DNA from: Halarcobacter bivalviorum
GTDB taxonomy: Bacteria; Campylobacterota; Campylobacteria; Campylobacterales; Arcobacteraceae
Length of the DNA: 64,000 nt
Direction of reading: 5' to 3'
NCBI RefSeq assembly: GCF_003346815.1
Contig: NZ_CP031217.1
Span: forward strand, 744,001-808,000
The notes beneath the pieces were generated by a model that saw only the letters and a list, made by a program, of their open reading frames with translations, ran no database searches and was not told the DNA's origin. Shown one piece after another: positions 33,800 to 42,968 of the stretch (position 1 is the stretch's first letter; each line of letters begins with the position of its first letter). The translations under genes and the position numbers were made by a program.

Positions 33800-35019
33800 T
33801 ACATCTCATCCATAATCTCTTTTATTGGCATAGGTTTTGCAATATAGTAACCTTGTGAATAATCAATATCAAGTGATTTTACATATCTTAAAATCTTTAA
33901 ATCACTTACAAATTCTGCAACAATTTTTATATTTTGTTCTTTTGCAAAAAGTACAATACTTTTTACTAAGTTATAATAAACATCTTCATCAATCTTTTTA
34001 ATTAAACTACCATCTAGTTTTATATAATCTGTATTGATATTTAAGATATGCTCATAGTTTGAAAAACCACTTCCAAAATCATCAATAGCAATACTAACAT
34101 TATAATTTTTTACATCTCTAATAAATTCATTAACTAAATAGTAATTACTTATTTGCTTACTCTCTAAAATTTCAATAGTTAAATGTTCTCCCACATCACT
34201 ATTTTTAATATTTTCTATAATAAACTCTTTCATTGAAGGGTTTAGAATATCATTATAGTCTAAATTAATGCTTACATTGATTTTATATTTTTTAATATAA
34301 TCAATAACTTTGAGAATCATAATCTCCATAAGTTTATTGAAAAGTCTATATTTTCTTGCTTTATCGATAAAAACAGCAGGCATTAAAACTTGTCCATCTT
34401 TGTCGTAAATTCTCATTAAAGCTTCAAATTTAAAGATATCTTTTGTTTTATTGTCTTGAATAGCTTGAAAAAATGGTTCAACACTTTTCTCTTCAATATT
34501 TCTTCTTAAAATAGATAATAACTCTTCGTTTTCAAAGTGTGATTTATAAAGATTCACATCATAATACATAAAGTTTATATAGTTCATCTTTGCATTATGT
34601 AAAGCTTTTTCTGCATAAACTTGCAGCTCTTTTCCTTTACCTTTTGAAGAACCAATAGTAATATCAATATCAATAGTAAGGTCAGAATCAAGTAAAGAGA
34701 ATTGATGTGAAATAATAGTATTAAAGATTATATTTTTAATCTCTATAATTTCCATTTTTGATAGGTCTTCATAGACTGTTAGATTAAAAACATCAACATG
34801 AGAATTTTCTACTGTAATACAAAGTTTTCTTTCAAGTGTAAATAGAATTTGGTTTTTTATATTAGAAGTTAAGAGTCTATGCAACTGCTTAATAATATAG
34901 TCCCCATTTTCGAATCCATATACAGCATTGATATCTTTCATATATAAAATATCAACAAGAAAAGTTGTTTTAATGTTATTTTTATAGAAAAATTTGCATA
35001 AACTATTGTACACAGTCAT
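33799..35019 (-). CDS. Degenerate GGDEF plus intact EAL protein (c-di-GMP phosphodiesterase)
   Basis: This 406-residue cytoplasmic protein begins with a vestigial GGDEF domain (about 1-165, LERKLCITV where the signature should be). It ends with an EAL domain (about 170-406). The EAL residues needed for cyclic di-GMP hydrolysis are present: EAL at 199-201, the SINLDYND asparagine, EILES, IDDFGSGFSNY, IKLDGSLI, VAEFV and the terminal YSQGYYIAKP glutamine. It should therefore be an active phosphodiesterase. No membrane or sensor domain is attached. The coupled downstream protein may supply regulation. Confidence 0.88.
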   Translation of the reverse strand: MTVYNSLCKFFYKNNIKTTFLVDILYMKDINAVYGFENGDYIIKQLHRLLTSNIKNQILFTLERKLCITVENSHVDVFNLTVYEDLSKMEIIEIKNIIFNTIISHQFSLLDSDLTIDIDITIGSSKGKGKELQVYAEKALHNAKMNYINFMYYDVNLYKSHFENEELLSILRRNIEEKSVEPFFQAIQDNKTKDIFKFEALMRIYDKDGQVLMPAVFIDKARKYRLFNKLMEIMILKVIDYIKKYKINVSINLDYNDILNPSMKEFIIENIKNSDVGEHLTIEILESKQISNYYLVNEFIRDVKNYNVSIAIDDFGSGFSNYEHILNINTDYIKLDGSLIKKIDEDVYYNLVKSIVLFAKEQNIKIVAEFVSDLKILRYVKSLDIDYSQGYYIAKPMPIKEIMDEM

Positions 35020-35133
35020 ACTGCCTTCTTAAAATTAATTATTTAGTATATAAGATTAACTCTTTAATAAAAGTCAAATTTGTAATTTTTTTTAAGCAAA
35101 TTGTCACATTTGTAATATTGATTATACATGCTG

Positions 35134-35139
35134 TATAAT
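35134..35139 (+). promoter_or_regulatory. Probable -10 element of the dedA gene
   Basis: TATAAT directly after a TG dinucleotide lies 92 bases before the dedA start. TTGTAA is present 18 bases upstream as a weak -35. The long leader shows no obvious structure. Confidence 0.45.
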
Positions 35140-35230
35140 AACCCTTAATTTATGATAGTTTAGTTAAAATCTCATCCTAATAGTCAGAGCTATAAAAGCA
35201 TTGGACTAAATATTAATTTAAGGCTATTAA

Positions 35231-35761
35231 GTGGAAGAGTTTATTAGGGAATGGGGATATGTTGCTCTATTTGCATACTCATTTGGTGGAGGATTTGTAG
35301 GCTTAGTTATTGCAGGTGTTTTATCATATGCAGGAGATTTAAATATTTTTATTTCAATTTTAGTTGCAGGTATTTCAAATTTTTTAGGGGATCAATTTTT
35401 ATTTACTCTTGCTAGGCAAAATAAAGCTTATGCAAAAGATATGATGAAAAAGTATGGACGAAAAGTTGCTTTAGCACATATTTTGATGAGAAAATATGGT
35501 TCTTTTGTTGTATTTATTCAAAAGTATATTTATGGAATTAAAACACTTATTCCTTTAGCAATGGGACTAACAAAATATTCAGCAATGAAATTTGTTGTTT
35601 TTAATGCTCTTGCAACTATGGTTTGGGCTTTTGTTGTTGGATTTGCAAGTTATACTGCTGGAGAATATATCTTAAGTAGTAGTGAAGAGTTTAAATATGT
35701 TGGTTTAGCAATTGTTGCTACAATTTTAATAGGATTAGCTTATCTATTTAGAAAAGTTTAA
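35231..35761 (+). CDS. DedA family membrane protein
   Basis: This 176-residue protein is a compact DedA-family integral membrane protein; members support membrane homeostasis, and some transport undecaprenyl phosphate or phospholipids. Visible are the N-terminal GGGFVGLVIAGVLSYAG segment, the GDQFLFTLAR loop and a VVFIQKYIYGIKTLIPLAMG stretch with conserved basic and proline residues. The start codon is GTG, with AAGG seven bases upstream. It stands alone between the EAL gene and the convergent chemoreceptor gene. Confidence 0.88.
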   Translation: MEEFIREWGYVALFAYSFGGGFVGLVIAGVLSYAGDLNIFISILVAGISNFLGDQFLFTLARQNKAYAKDMMKKYGRKVALAHILMRKYGSFVVFIQKYIYGIKTLIPLAMGLTKYSAMKFVVFNALATMVWAFVVGFASYTAGEYILSSSEEFKYVGLAIVATILIGLAYLFRKV

Positions 35762-35778
35762 TTTATGAAGGAGAAAGC

Positions 35779-38178
35779 TTAAAAGCTTTCCCATTCATCA
35801 TCTCCACTACTTTTTGTAGCTTTAATCTCTTTTGGTTTGATTGGCTTTGGTGCCTCTTTATATGTTGGATGCTCTTTTTTTATAACTTTTTCAATAGCTC
35901 TTTTTTCTTGTCCATTATAAGTTAAGTCTGTAGTACTTTTTCTAATTCTTATCTCATCTTTACCATCAAACTCTTTTGCATCTGCATGGTCAATAATCAT
36001 ATTTGAAATCTCTAATGTTTTTTGTGCAATAGTATCTGCTTGTGAAGCATTTTGCGCATTCTCTTGTGTGATTTTATCAAGATTATTTACTGCATCATTA
36101 ATTTGTACCATTCCTGCAGATTGCTCTTTACTCGCTGTTGTAACATCTTCAATTAATTGAATAGTATTTGAGATATTTTTATTTAATTCATCATATCCAT
36201 TAATCATATCTGTCGCAATCTTTTTACCCTCATTAGTTTTAAGTTGGGCATTTTCAACTAAATCTTTAATCTCTTTTGCTGCTTCTGCACTTCTATTTGC
36301 AAGGTTTCTAACTTCACCTGCAACAACTGCAAAACCTTTTCCTGCTTCACCCGCAGTTGCAGCTTCAACTGCTGCATTTAAAGATAAGATATTTGTTTGG
36401 AATGCAATTTGGTCAATTACAGTAATTGCTTCATTAATTGCCGTTGTTTGAGCATTAATATCTTCCATAGATTTAGCTGTATTATTAGCTAAGCTTTGTC
36501 CTGTAAGAACTGAGTGTTTAACTTTATCTCCATATTCTGCCATTTTTACTGTAGTTTCTGTATTGTTTTTAATATTTGCAGTAATCTCTTCTAAAGCAGC
36601 AGCAGTCTCTTCTAATGAGGCAGCTTGGCTATTTGCAGCATTTGCAATCTCATCCATATTTCTTGTTAGAGTATTCGCATTTTGACTTAAGATTAAACCA
36701 CTTCTTTTATTTTCAATTAGTGTTTCAGTAATTACATTTCTTAGGATATTTACATCATCTTCAAGCTCTTTAATAATACCTTCTAAGTCATTCTCTTGAA
36801 GTTGTGGTCTAAAGTCAAGTTTTGAGTATGAGTTTAAAACTTTCATAATATTTTCAAAGTTTTCATTTAGAGTATGAAGCATCTCATTGATAATATTTTT
36901 TAGCTCACTAAGTGCAGGGTTATTAGAATCATGAGTAATTCTACTATCTAAATGACCTTTGTTAATCTTATTTGCAACTTCAATAGTATTTTCAATAAGT
37001 TTTTTATCTGCTTGAATATTTGCTTTTGTTTTATTAATATTTTCATTAATAAGTCTTGACATTTTCCCTAATTCATCATCTGAATGAACTACTTCTAAAT
37101 GAATATCATCTTTTTCAAAATTAATAAAGGCAAAGAAATCATCTAAACCTTTTCTTACTAAATCAACATCTAATAGAATTGTAAAAGCAATTGTTCTAGC
37201 TAAAACAAGTGTTAAAATTACACCAATAGCACTTAAGATACCAAATAGAATAACTTCAAATGTTGCATTATTCATCTCTTCATCAATTGTTTCAATTAAA
37301 TGTTCTGCAATATAGTTTTCTACTTCTTTTAGAAGATTGATTTTATCTGTAATTGTTGCAAACCAATATGAAGAATCAACTCCAAAGTTTGAATCAAGTC
37401 CTTTAAATAAAGCAATCTCTCTCATTCTATTTACTTCATCAATTGCTTTACCTTTTACTGTATTATTATAAAACTCTTTAGAAGATTCATCTGTGATTTT
37501 TAAAAATGAATCCATATAAGCATTTTGTGCTGCAATTAGAGTATAGAATTTTGCTTTCATTCCTTCACCAAAATTGTCTCTTGCAAAAGTATTTGTACCT
37601 ACAGCTCTTTCTATTCCTGCTCTTTCTTTAGATAAAAGAAAGTTTAAATAAGCAATTACATCTTGTGATACTTTAGCATTAGTAGAAAGCTTTGTGATAC
37701 TACTTATTGTATTTAATAAAGAAGTATTAACTTTTGTATAATAACCTATTGCCTCAGAAGCTGGTATATTTAAACCTGTTACTTTTGATCTTATACTAGA
37801 AAGGTTTGTTAACATCTCTAAACTTTTGTCTAAATTCTCGTTAAACTCTTGACTATAAGCTTTTGCATTAAAACTTGCTAAGTAGCTTTTCATCTCATTT
37901 AATCTAGTATTTGTAAGTTCTCTTTGTCCTGGAAGTTTATCATGGAATTTATTCCCTTTACTTCCTAAATATCCTGCTGTCATTCCTCTTTCTTTTTGTG
38001 TTTCATGAACTAAAGCACCTATTTTAGTTGATAAGACAATTACATTGTCTAAACTCTTTAAATTGCTATAATACATAAAAGAGTTATAACCAAGTTTTGC
38101 AGCTAATAATATTACAATACAAAGTGGTATCGACATTATTAGTATTAGCTTCTGCTTTATAGATAATTTTGAAAGCAT
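35779..38178 (-). CDS. Methyl-accepting chemotaxis protein with NIT sensor domain
   Basis: This 799-residue chemoreceptor has a membrane helix (about 11-30), a periplasmic NIT-type domain (about 45-290) and a second helix (about 303-325). HAMP and linker helices and a cytoplasmic signalling domain follow. The NIT blocks [17 protein letters not shown] and [16 protein letters not shown] resemble nitrate/nitrite-sensing domains. The signalling tip contains [20 protein letters not shown]. The protein ends in EWESF, matching the WxxF pentapeptide that tethers CheR and CheB in enterobacterial receptors. Nitrate or nitrite taxis is an inference from the domain. AAAGGAG precedes ATG. Confidence 0.93.
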   Translation of the reverse strand: MLSKLSIKQKLILIMSIPLCIVILLAAKLGYNSFMYYSNLKSLDNVIVLSTKIGALVHETQKERGMTAGYLGSKGNKFHDKLPGQRELTNTRLNEMKSYLASFNAKAYSQEFNENLDKSLEMLTNLSSIRSKVTGLNIPASEAIGYYTKVNTSLLNTISSITKLSTNAKVSQDVIAYLNFLLSKERAGIERAVGTNTFARDNFGEGMKAKFYTLIAAQNAYMDSFLKITDESSKEFYNNTVKGKAIDEVNRMREIALFKGLDSNFGVDSSYWFATITDKINLLKEVENYIAEHLIETIDEEMNNATFEVILFGILSAIGVILTLVLARTIAFTILLDVDLVRKGLDDFFAFINFEKDDIHLEVVHSDDELGKMSRLINENINKTKANIQADKKLIENTIEVANKINKGHLDSRITHDSNNPALSELKNIINEMLHTLNENFENIMKVLNSYSKLDFRPQLQENDLEGIIKELEDDVNILRNVITETLIENKRSGLILSQNANTLTRNMDEIANAANSQAASLEETAAALEEITANIKNNTETTVKMAEYGDKVKHSVLTGQSLANNTAKSMEDINAQTTAINEAITVIDQIAFQTNILSLNAAVEAATAGEAGKGFAVVAGEVRNLANRSAEAAKEIKDLVENAQLKTNEGKKIATDMINGYDELNKNISNTIQLIEDVTTASKEQSAGMVQINDAVNNLDKITQENAQNASQADTIAQKTLEISNMIIDHADAKEFDGKDEIRIRKSTTDLTYNGQEKRAIEKVIKKEHPTYKEAPKPIKPKEIKATKSSGDDEWESF

Positions 38179-38314
38179 TCTGGCTCCTTTGAGAGTGGTT
38201 TTGATGAAAATAATTTTTTCACAAATATTGAAAAGCTTATACTATTTATACTTAAAGATATTTAAATTGTAATATACTTGGAATATAATTTTATTACATT
38301 TATAATGATTTCGT

Positions 38315-38320
38315 TATAAT
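38315..38320 (+). promoter_or_regulatory. Probable -10 element of the DbpA-type helicase gene
   Basis: TATAAT lies just before AAAAAGAGG. A start about seven bases downstream would give a leader of only about 16 bases to the proposed ATC start codon at 38343. Confidence 0.5.
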
Positions 38321-38342
38321 AATTTAAAAAGAGGATATTGTT

Positions 38343-39710
38343 ATCAGCAATTTTACCAAATTAAACCTATCAGATAAATTTTTAGATAATCTAAAATCAC
38401 TTAATTTTAAAACAATGACAAGAATTCAAGAGGAGTCTTTACCTCTTTCTTTAGAAGGAAAAGATTTAATTGCACAAGCAAAAACAGGTTCTGGAAAAAC
38501 TGTTGCTTTTTCTATTCCTATTGTAAAAAAACTAAAAGTAAGAAAATATGCAATTCAATCTTTAGTTTTAGCTCCAACAAGAGAGCTAGCAAATCAAATT
38601 GCAGAACAAATTAGAAAAGTAAGTAGGCATATTCATAATGTAAAAGTACTTACTCTTTGTGGAGGAGTCCCTTATAAACCACAAGTTGCTTCTTTAAAAC
38701 ATGGGGCACATATCATAGTTGCAACACCAGGAAGAATATTACAACATATTTTTGAGACAAAAATTGATTTAAGTAGCGTTGAGCTACTTGTTTTAGATGA
38801 AGCTGATAAAATGCTAGATATGGGATTTTATGAAGATATTCTTAAAGTGATTGAGGCTTTACCTAAAAAAAGACAAACAATGCTTTTTTCTGCGACTTAT
38901 GAAAAAGATATTGAGACTTTAGCAAATCAGATTTTAATTGAACCACACTTTATTCAAGATGATTCAGTACATGAAAAACAGACAATAAACCAAATATTTT
39001 ATGAAGTAAATGAGAATGAAAAAGATTTATTAATCCCATCATTAATTGCATCAAGAAAAGCCTCAAGTGTTTTAATCTTTTGTAATACAAAAATAAAGTG
39101 TGAAGAGTTGGCAGATATTTTATATGAAAATGAGGTTGATGTATTAACTTTACATTCTGATTTGGAGCAAAGACAAAGAGATGAAACAATAATCATGTTT
39201 TCAAATAAATCTTATCCTATCTTAATTGCTACTGATGTTGCTTCAAGAGGGTTAGATATTGATGATATTGATTTAGTAATTAATTATGATTTAGCAAAAG
39301 ATGTAAAGACTCACATTCATAGAATAGGAAGAACAGCAAGAGCAGGGAAAAAAGGTTTAGCCGTATCTTTTTATGATGAAGAAACAAGATATAAAGTTGA
39401 GATGATTGAAGAAAAATTTGATGATTTGATTTTTGGTAATAAAGATGAAATTGAAGCTAGTTTAGATGAAATTGATTGTGAATATAGAACACTTTTTATA
39501 AATGGTGGTAAAAAGCATAAATTAAGAGCAGGGGATATTTTAGGTGCGTTAACAGCTGCAATAGGATTACCAAAAGAAGCAATTGGAAAAATTGATATTT
39601 TAGATTTTGTTTCATATGTTGCAATTAAAAAAGAGTATATAAAAAAGGCTAATGAAGGGCTTCGAAAAAATAAAATTAAGGGTAAGTTTATTAGATGTGA
39701 AATTAAGTAG
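38343..39710 (+). CDS. dbpA: DEAD-box RNA helicase, DbpA type (apparent ATC start)
   Basis: This RNA helicase has all the DEAD-box motifs: AKTGSGKT, PTRELANQ, DEADKMLD, SAT and HRIGRTARAG. A C-terminal DbpA-type RNA-binding domain ends GKFIRCEIK; DbpA acts in 50S ribosome assembly through 23S rRNA. The first ATG in frame (38415) would begin at TRIQ and lose most of the Q-motif, which is encoded upstream without a stop codon (NFTKLNLSDKFLDNLKSLNF). No ATG, GTG or TTG exists in that extension. ATC at 38343, eight bases after AGAGG, is the best-placed start and gives 455 residues. A single-base sequencing error in the codon is the alternative. Confidence 0.9.
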   Translation: MSNFTKLNLSDKFLDNLKSLNFKTMTRIQEESLPLSLEGKDLIAQAKTGSGKTVAFSIPIVKKLKVRKYAIQSLVLAPTRELANQIAEQIRKVSRHIHNVKVLTLCGGVPYKPQVASLKHGAHIIVATPGRILQHIFETKIDLSSVELLVLDEADKMLDMGFYEDILKVIEALPKKRQTMLFSATYEKDIETLANQILIEPHFIQDDSVHEKQTINQIFYEVNENEKDLLIPSLIASRKASSVLIFCNTKIKCEELADILYENEVDVLTLHSDLEQRQRDETIIMFSNKSYPILIATDVASRGLDIDDIDLVINYDLAKDVKTHIHRIGRTARAGKKGLAVSFYDEETRYKVEMIEEKFDDLIFGNKDEIEASLDEIDCEYRTLFINGGKKHKLRAGDILGALTAAIGLPKEAIGKIDILDFVSYVAIKKEYIKKANEGLRKNKIKGKFIRCEIK

Positions 39711-39774
39711 TTATTTTATTTATGACTATTTTAAGACAGAGTTTTCTATAGTATAAATTAATAAGGAGTTTATC

Positions 39775-40161
39775 ATGAAAGTATTATCTTTTCTAATAAT
39801 TATGGTTTCGTTTCTGTTTGCTTCAGGTATAGATTTTGAAGATAGTTTAAAAAAAGCACAAGCAAAAGCATTAAAAGAGAAAAAACCTTTAATGATTATG
39901 TACTCAACACCAACTTGTCCAGAATGTAATTATATGAAAAAAAAGGTTTTCAAAAATAGTGAAGTAAGCTCTTATGTAAATGAAAACTTTGTTTCAGTTA
40001 TTATGGATATAAAAGAGCAGGAGAAAGAACTTCCTTATAAATTTATTGGTATACCAACTCTCTTTTTTGCCGATGCTAAGGATATGAAACTTATTTCTAA
40101 AAGTTTAGGTGGAATGCGAGAAAAAGAGTTTTTAACACTTTTAAAAAGTATAGAAAAGTAG
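39775..40161 (+). CDS. Periplasmic thioredoxin-like protein (SoxW type)
   Basis: This 128-residue protein has a signal peptide (about 1-17, ending LFASG) and a thioredoxin fold with the active site CPEC (residues 48-51). The cis-proline region GIPTLFF sits near residue 100. It resembles the thioredoxin-like SoxW/thiol-disulfide proteins that reduce or shuffle disulfides in the periplasm. AAGGAG precedes ATG. A pentapeptide-repeat gene, also with a signal peptide and several cysteines, follows after 10 bases, so that protein may be a client. Confidence 0.85.
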   Translation: MKVLSFLIIMVSFLFASGIDFEDSLKKAQAKALKEKKPLMIMYSTPTCPECNYMKKKVFKNSEVSSYVNENFVSVIMDIKEQEKELPYKFIGIPTLFFADAKDMKLISKSLGGMREKEFLTLLKSIEK

Positions 40162-40171
40162 AGGAGTTATT

Positions 40172-40768
40172 ATGAAATATTTTCTAATAAGTCTATTTTT
40201 TATTACATCTCTTTTTTCATATAATGAAGAGGATTTAGAAAAGTATTTAGAGACTAAATCTTGTGAAGAGTGTGACTTGTCTTTTTCAAATTTGAGTAAT
40301 AAAGATTTAAAAAACTCTAACTTAATGGGAGCAAATTTAACAGGAGTTACTTTTGAAAACTCTGACTTACTTAAATCAAATCTTTGGGGTACAACCTTAG
40401 AAAATGTAAATTTAAATAATGTAAATTTAAGAGCTTCAAATCTAGAAGGAGCTATTTTAATCAATGTTCAATGTGATAATACAATTTTAAAAGGTGCAAA
40501 TCTTTCAAATGCTACTTTAGAAAACCTTTCATGTAAAAATCTTTCACTTTGGGGAGCAAGGTTTTTAGATACAAGTTTTGAAAATGTAGATTTCTCAGGT
40601 GCAGGTGCAGCTTATTCGATTTTTGATTCAATAAACTTTACAGACTTAAAAATAGACGAAGCTATCTTTTGGAATGCAAAAATTTCTAACTCTACTCTTT
40701 CAAAAAAGAAGTGTGAATACTTAGAACAAGAAGAAGCTATTCTTTATGAAAATAGTTGCGAGGATTAA
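40172..40768 (+). CDS. Exported pentapeptide-repeat protein
   Basis: This 198-residue protein has a signal peptide (about 1-16) followed by roughly two dozen A(D/N)LxX-type pentapeptide repeats, for example NLMGANLTGVTF and NLNNVNLRASNLEGAIL. These should form a right-handed quadrilateral beta helix. Several cysteines occur, including a CEEC pair at about 33-36 before the repeats, which may be substrates for the thioredoxin-like protein encoded just upstream. The function is unknown. The stop codon overlaps that of the convergent YihY gene by four bases. Confidence 0.85.
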   Translation: MKYFLISLFFITSLFSYNEEDLEKYLETKSCEECDLSFSNLSNKDLKNSNLMGANLTGVTFENSDLLKSNLWGTTLENVNLNNVNLRASNLEGAILINVQCDNTILKGANLSNATLENLSCKNLSLWGARFLDTSFENVDFSGAGAAYSIFDSINFTDLKIDEAIFWNAKISNSTLSKKKCEYLEQEEAILYENSCED

Positions 40769-41562
40769 ACTTTTCTTCTCTTTGCAAGTTGTTGAACATT
40801 TAGTTTATGACACATTTTCATTCCATATAAATAGATAATCCATGAAATATATATCCAAAAAAATGAAAATAGTAAAATTGCTAAAGAGCCATAAATAGTG
40901 GCATAAGTTTTATTATAAACTACATAATATACAAAAAGGTTTTTTGTAACGGATAATACCACCAGTGTAAAAAGTGATGAAATAGCAGCAGCTTTTGTAT
41001 CAATATGTCTATTAACACTTAACTTAAAAAGTCCAAAAAATATTAACCAAGCAAAAGAGAAAGTGATTAACCAGTTAAAAATAGAATTATCATAAAAAGA
41101 TAATACGATGTTTAATATAGCAAGCATTAAAGGCAAGGTAATTAAGAAAAATAGATAAAAGAAAAAAGAGGTTAATAAAGGCTTTCTTTTTGCATTATGT
41201 ATTTTATTTACAATATATTCATAATCTTTAAAAAACATGATAAAAACAAAAAGCATATATAAAATACCAAGCCAACCAAGTTTATTTGAGTTTGAAATAT
41301 AGTTTTTAAAGGTTTTAATAAAATCTTCTGAGTGCGTAGGATTTAAAATATCAAAAGTATATTTTATAAATACATCAGCATAGTTTTGTACTACTTCAAG
41401 GTTTGAGATAATTGCAATTAAAAGAGCAATTATTGGTAAAATGGAAAAAATTGTAAAGAAACTAAGACTTGCTGCATAATAAGTCGTGTCATCATTGAAA
41501 AATGAATCCAAAGCTTTTAAAAAAGTCTTAATTGGATTCTTTACAATTTCTGGTTCTTCCAT
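40765..41562 (-). CDS. YihY/virulence factor BrkB family membrane protein
   Basis: This 265-residue protein has about six membrane helices and the YihY/BrkB family pattern. DDTTYYAASLSFFTIFSILPIIALL lies at the N-terminus, and IYGSLAILLFSFFWIYISWIIYLYG at the C-terminus. The family was once annotated as ribonuclease BN, which is not supported; its biochemical role is unclear. It lies 11 bases after the GlcD-type gene on the minus strand and is probably the last gene of that transcript. Confidence 0.9.
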   Translation of the reverse strand: MEEPEIVKNPIKTFLKALDSFFNDDTTYYAASLSFFTIFSILPIIALLIAIISNLEVVQNYADVFIKYTFDILNPTHSEDFIKTFKNYISNSNKLGWLGILYMLFVFIMFFKDYEYIVNKIHNAKRKPLLTSFFFYLFFLITLPLMLAILNIVLSFYDNSIFNWLITFSFAWLIFFGLFKLSVNRHIDTKAAAISSLFTLVVLSVTKNLFVYYVVYNKTYATIYGSLAILLFSFFWIYISWIIYLYGMKMCHKLNVQQLAKRRKV

Positions 41563-41573
41563 TTTTATTCTTT

Positions 41574-42968
41574 TTAGTTTAGACCCATTTTAAAAGGATT
41601 TAAAATATTTTTAGGGTCAAAAGCTCTTTTTATACTTCTAAATAGCTCAAGTTCTGCTTCATTAAAAGCAATATTCATAAAAGGAGCTTTAGATAGACCA
41701 ATTCCATGCTCTCCTGATAAAGTACCACCCATATCAACTACAAGTTGAAAAATTTCTTCAATAGCTTTGTGTCCATCTTCCATCTCTTTTGGATTTGTCT
41801 TATCTTTAACCATTACGTTTACGTGAATATTTCCATCCCCTGCATGACCAAAACAAGGAACATTAAATCCATATTTTTCACCAATTGCATAGATTGAATC
41901 TAGAGCTTCAGGAAGTTTTGATCTTGGAACTGAAATATCTTCATTAAGTTTTTTTGTTCCATAAATCATAGTTGCTGGACTTGCATTTCTTCTTGCAAAC
42001 CATAACTCTTTTCCATGTGCTTCATCTTTTGCTTCAATAAAGTCAATAGAACCATATTTTGCAAAAGCCTCTTTTAGTGTTGCAATTTGTGAATCAATTT
42101 CAGCTTGTGATGAACCATCTACATCTCCAACTAAAATACCTCCAGCATTTTCAGGTAGGTCAATTTGTGGAAACTTTTGTTTTAAAGCTTTAATTACAAG
42201 AGCATCTAAAAATTCCATAGCAACTGGATTAGCACCAGCAGCAAGAGATTTAAATACCGCATTCATAGCTTTATTTACATCTGGGAAAACACCCATATAT
42301 GTTTGTTTAAATTTTGGTTTTGGAATTAATTTTAAAGTAATCTCAGTAATAACTGCAAGAGTTCCTTCACTAGCAATTAAGATACCAGCTGTGTTATAAC
42401 CAGCAACATCTTTAATTGTTTTTTTACCAGCAGTAATAATCTCTCCATTTGGTAAAACAGCTCTTAGGGCAACTACATAATCTTTTGTAATTCCATATTT
42501 TGCAGCTCTCATTCCACCTGCATTTTCAGAAACATTCCCACCTAAAGTTGAATACTCTTCACTTGCTGGGTCTGGGGGATAAAATAGTCCTACTTCTTCA
42601 ACAGCTTTTTGAAATTGCATATTAATAAGTCCTGGTTGAACAACTCCAACCATATTTTCCATATCAATCTCTAAAAGTTTATTCATATGCCTCTCTAATG
42701 AAAGAATAATTCCTCCATTAGATGGTAATGCACCACCAGTGAAACCACTTCCTGCTCCTCTTGGAACAATTACGATTTCATGTTCATTACAATATTTTAG
42801 AATTTTTGATACATCTTGTTCATCCCTTGGAAAAACAACTGCATCTGGTTCAAATCTCTCTTTTGTAGCATCATAGCAGTAAGCAATAAGATGTGCTTTA
42901 TCTGCTTTTACATTCTCTTCGCCTACTAGAGATTTAAAGTATTCAATATGTTCTTTATTTAGCTGCAT
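41574..42968 (-). CDS. glcD: GlcD-type FAD-linked oxidase (glycolate oxidase or D-lactate dehydrogenase)
   Basis: This 464-residue flavoprotein belongs to the GlcD/D-lactate dehydrogenase group. The FAD-binding region contains VPRGAGSGFTGGALP and DPASEEYSTLGGNVSENAGG. The C-terminal FAD-linked oxidase domain has GHAGDGNIHVNV and GEHGIGLSKA. Members oxidise glycolate, D-lactate or other 2-hydroxyacids and pass electrons to the quinone pool. The substrate cannot be fixed from this sequence, and the usual GlcE/GlcF partners are not adjacent. The gene overlaps the PgbA-like gene upstream by 14 bases. Confidence 0.92.
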   Translation of the reverse strand: MQLNKEHIEYFKSLVGEENVKADKAHLIAYCYDATKERFEPDAVVFPRDEQDVSKILKYCNEHEIVIVPRGAGSGFTGGALPSNGGIILSLERHMNKLLEIDMENMVGVVQPGLINMQFQKAVEEVGLFYPPDPASEEYSTLGGNVSENAGGMRAAKYGITKDYVVALRAVLPNGEIITAGKKTIKDVAGYNTAGILIASEGTLAVITEITLKLIPKPKFKQTYMGVFPDVNKAMNAVFKSLAAGANPVAMEFLDALVIKALKQKFPQIDLPENAGGILVGDVDGSSQAEIDSQIATLKEAFAKYGSIDFIEAKDEAHGKELWFARRNASPATMIYGTKKLNEDISVPRSKLPEALDSIYAIGEKYGFNVPCFGHAGDGNIHVNVMVKDKTNPKEMEDGHKAIEEIFQLVVDMGGTLSGEHGIGLSKAPFMNIAFNEAELELFRSIKRAFDPKNILNPFKMGLN

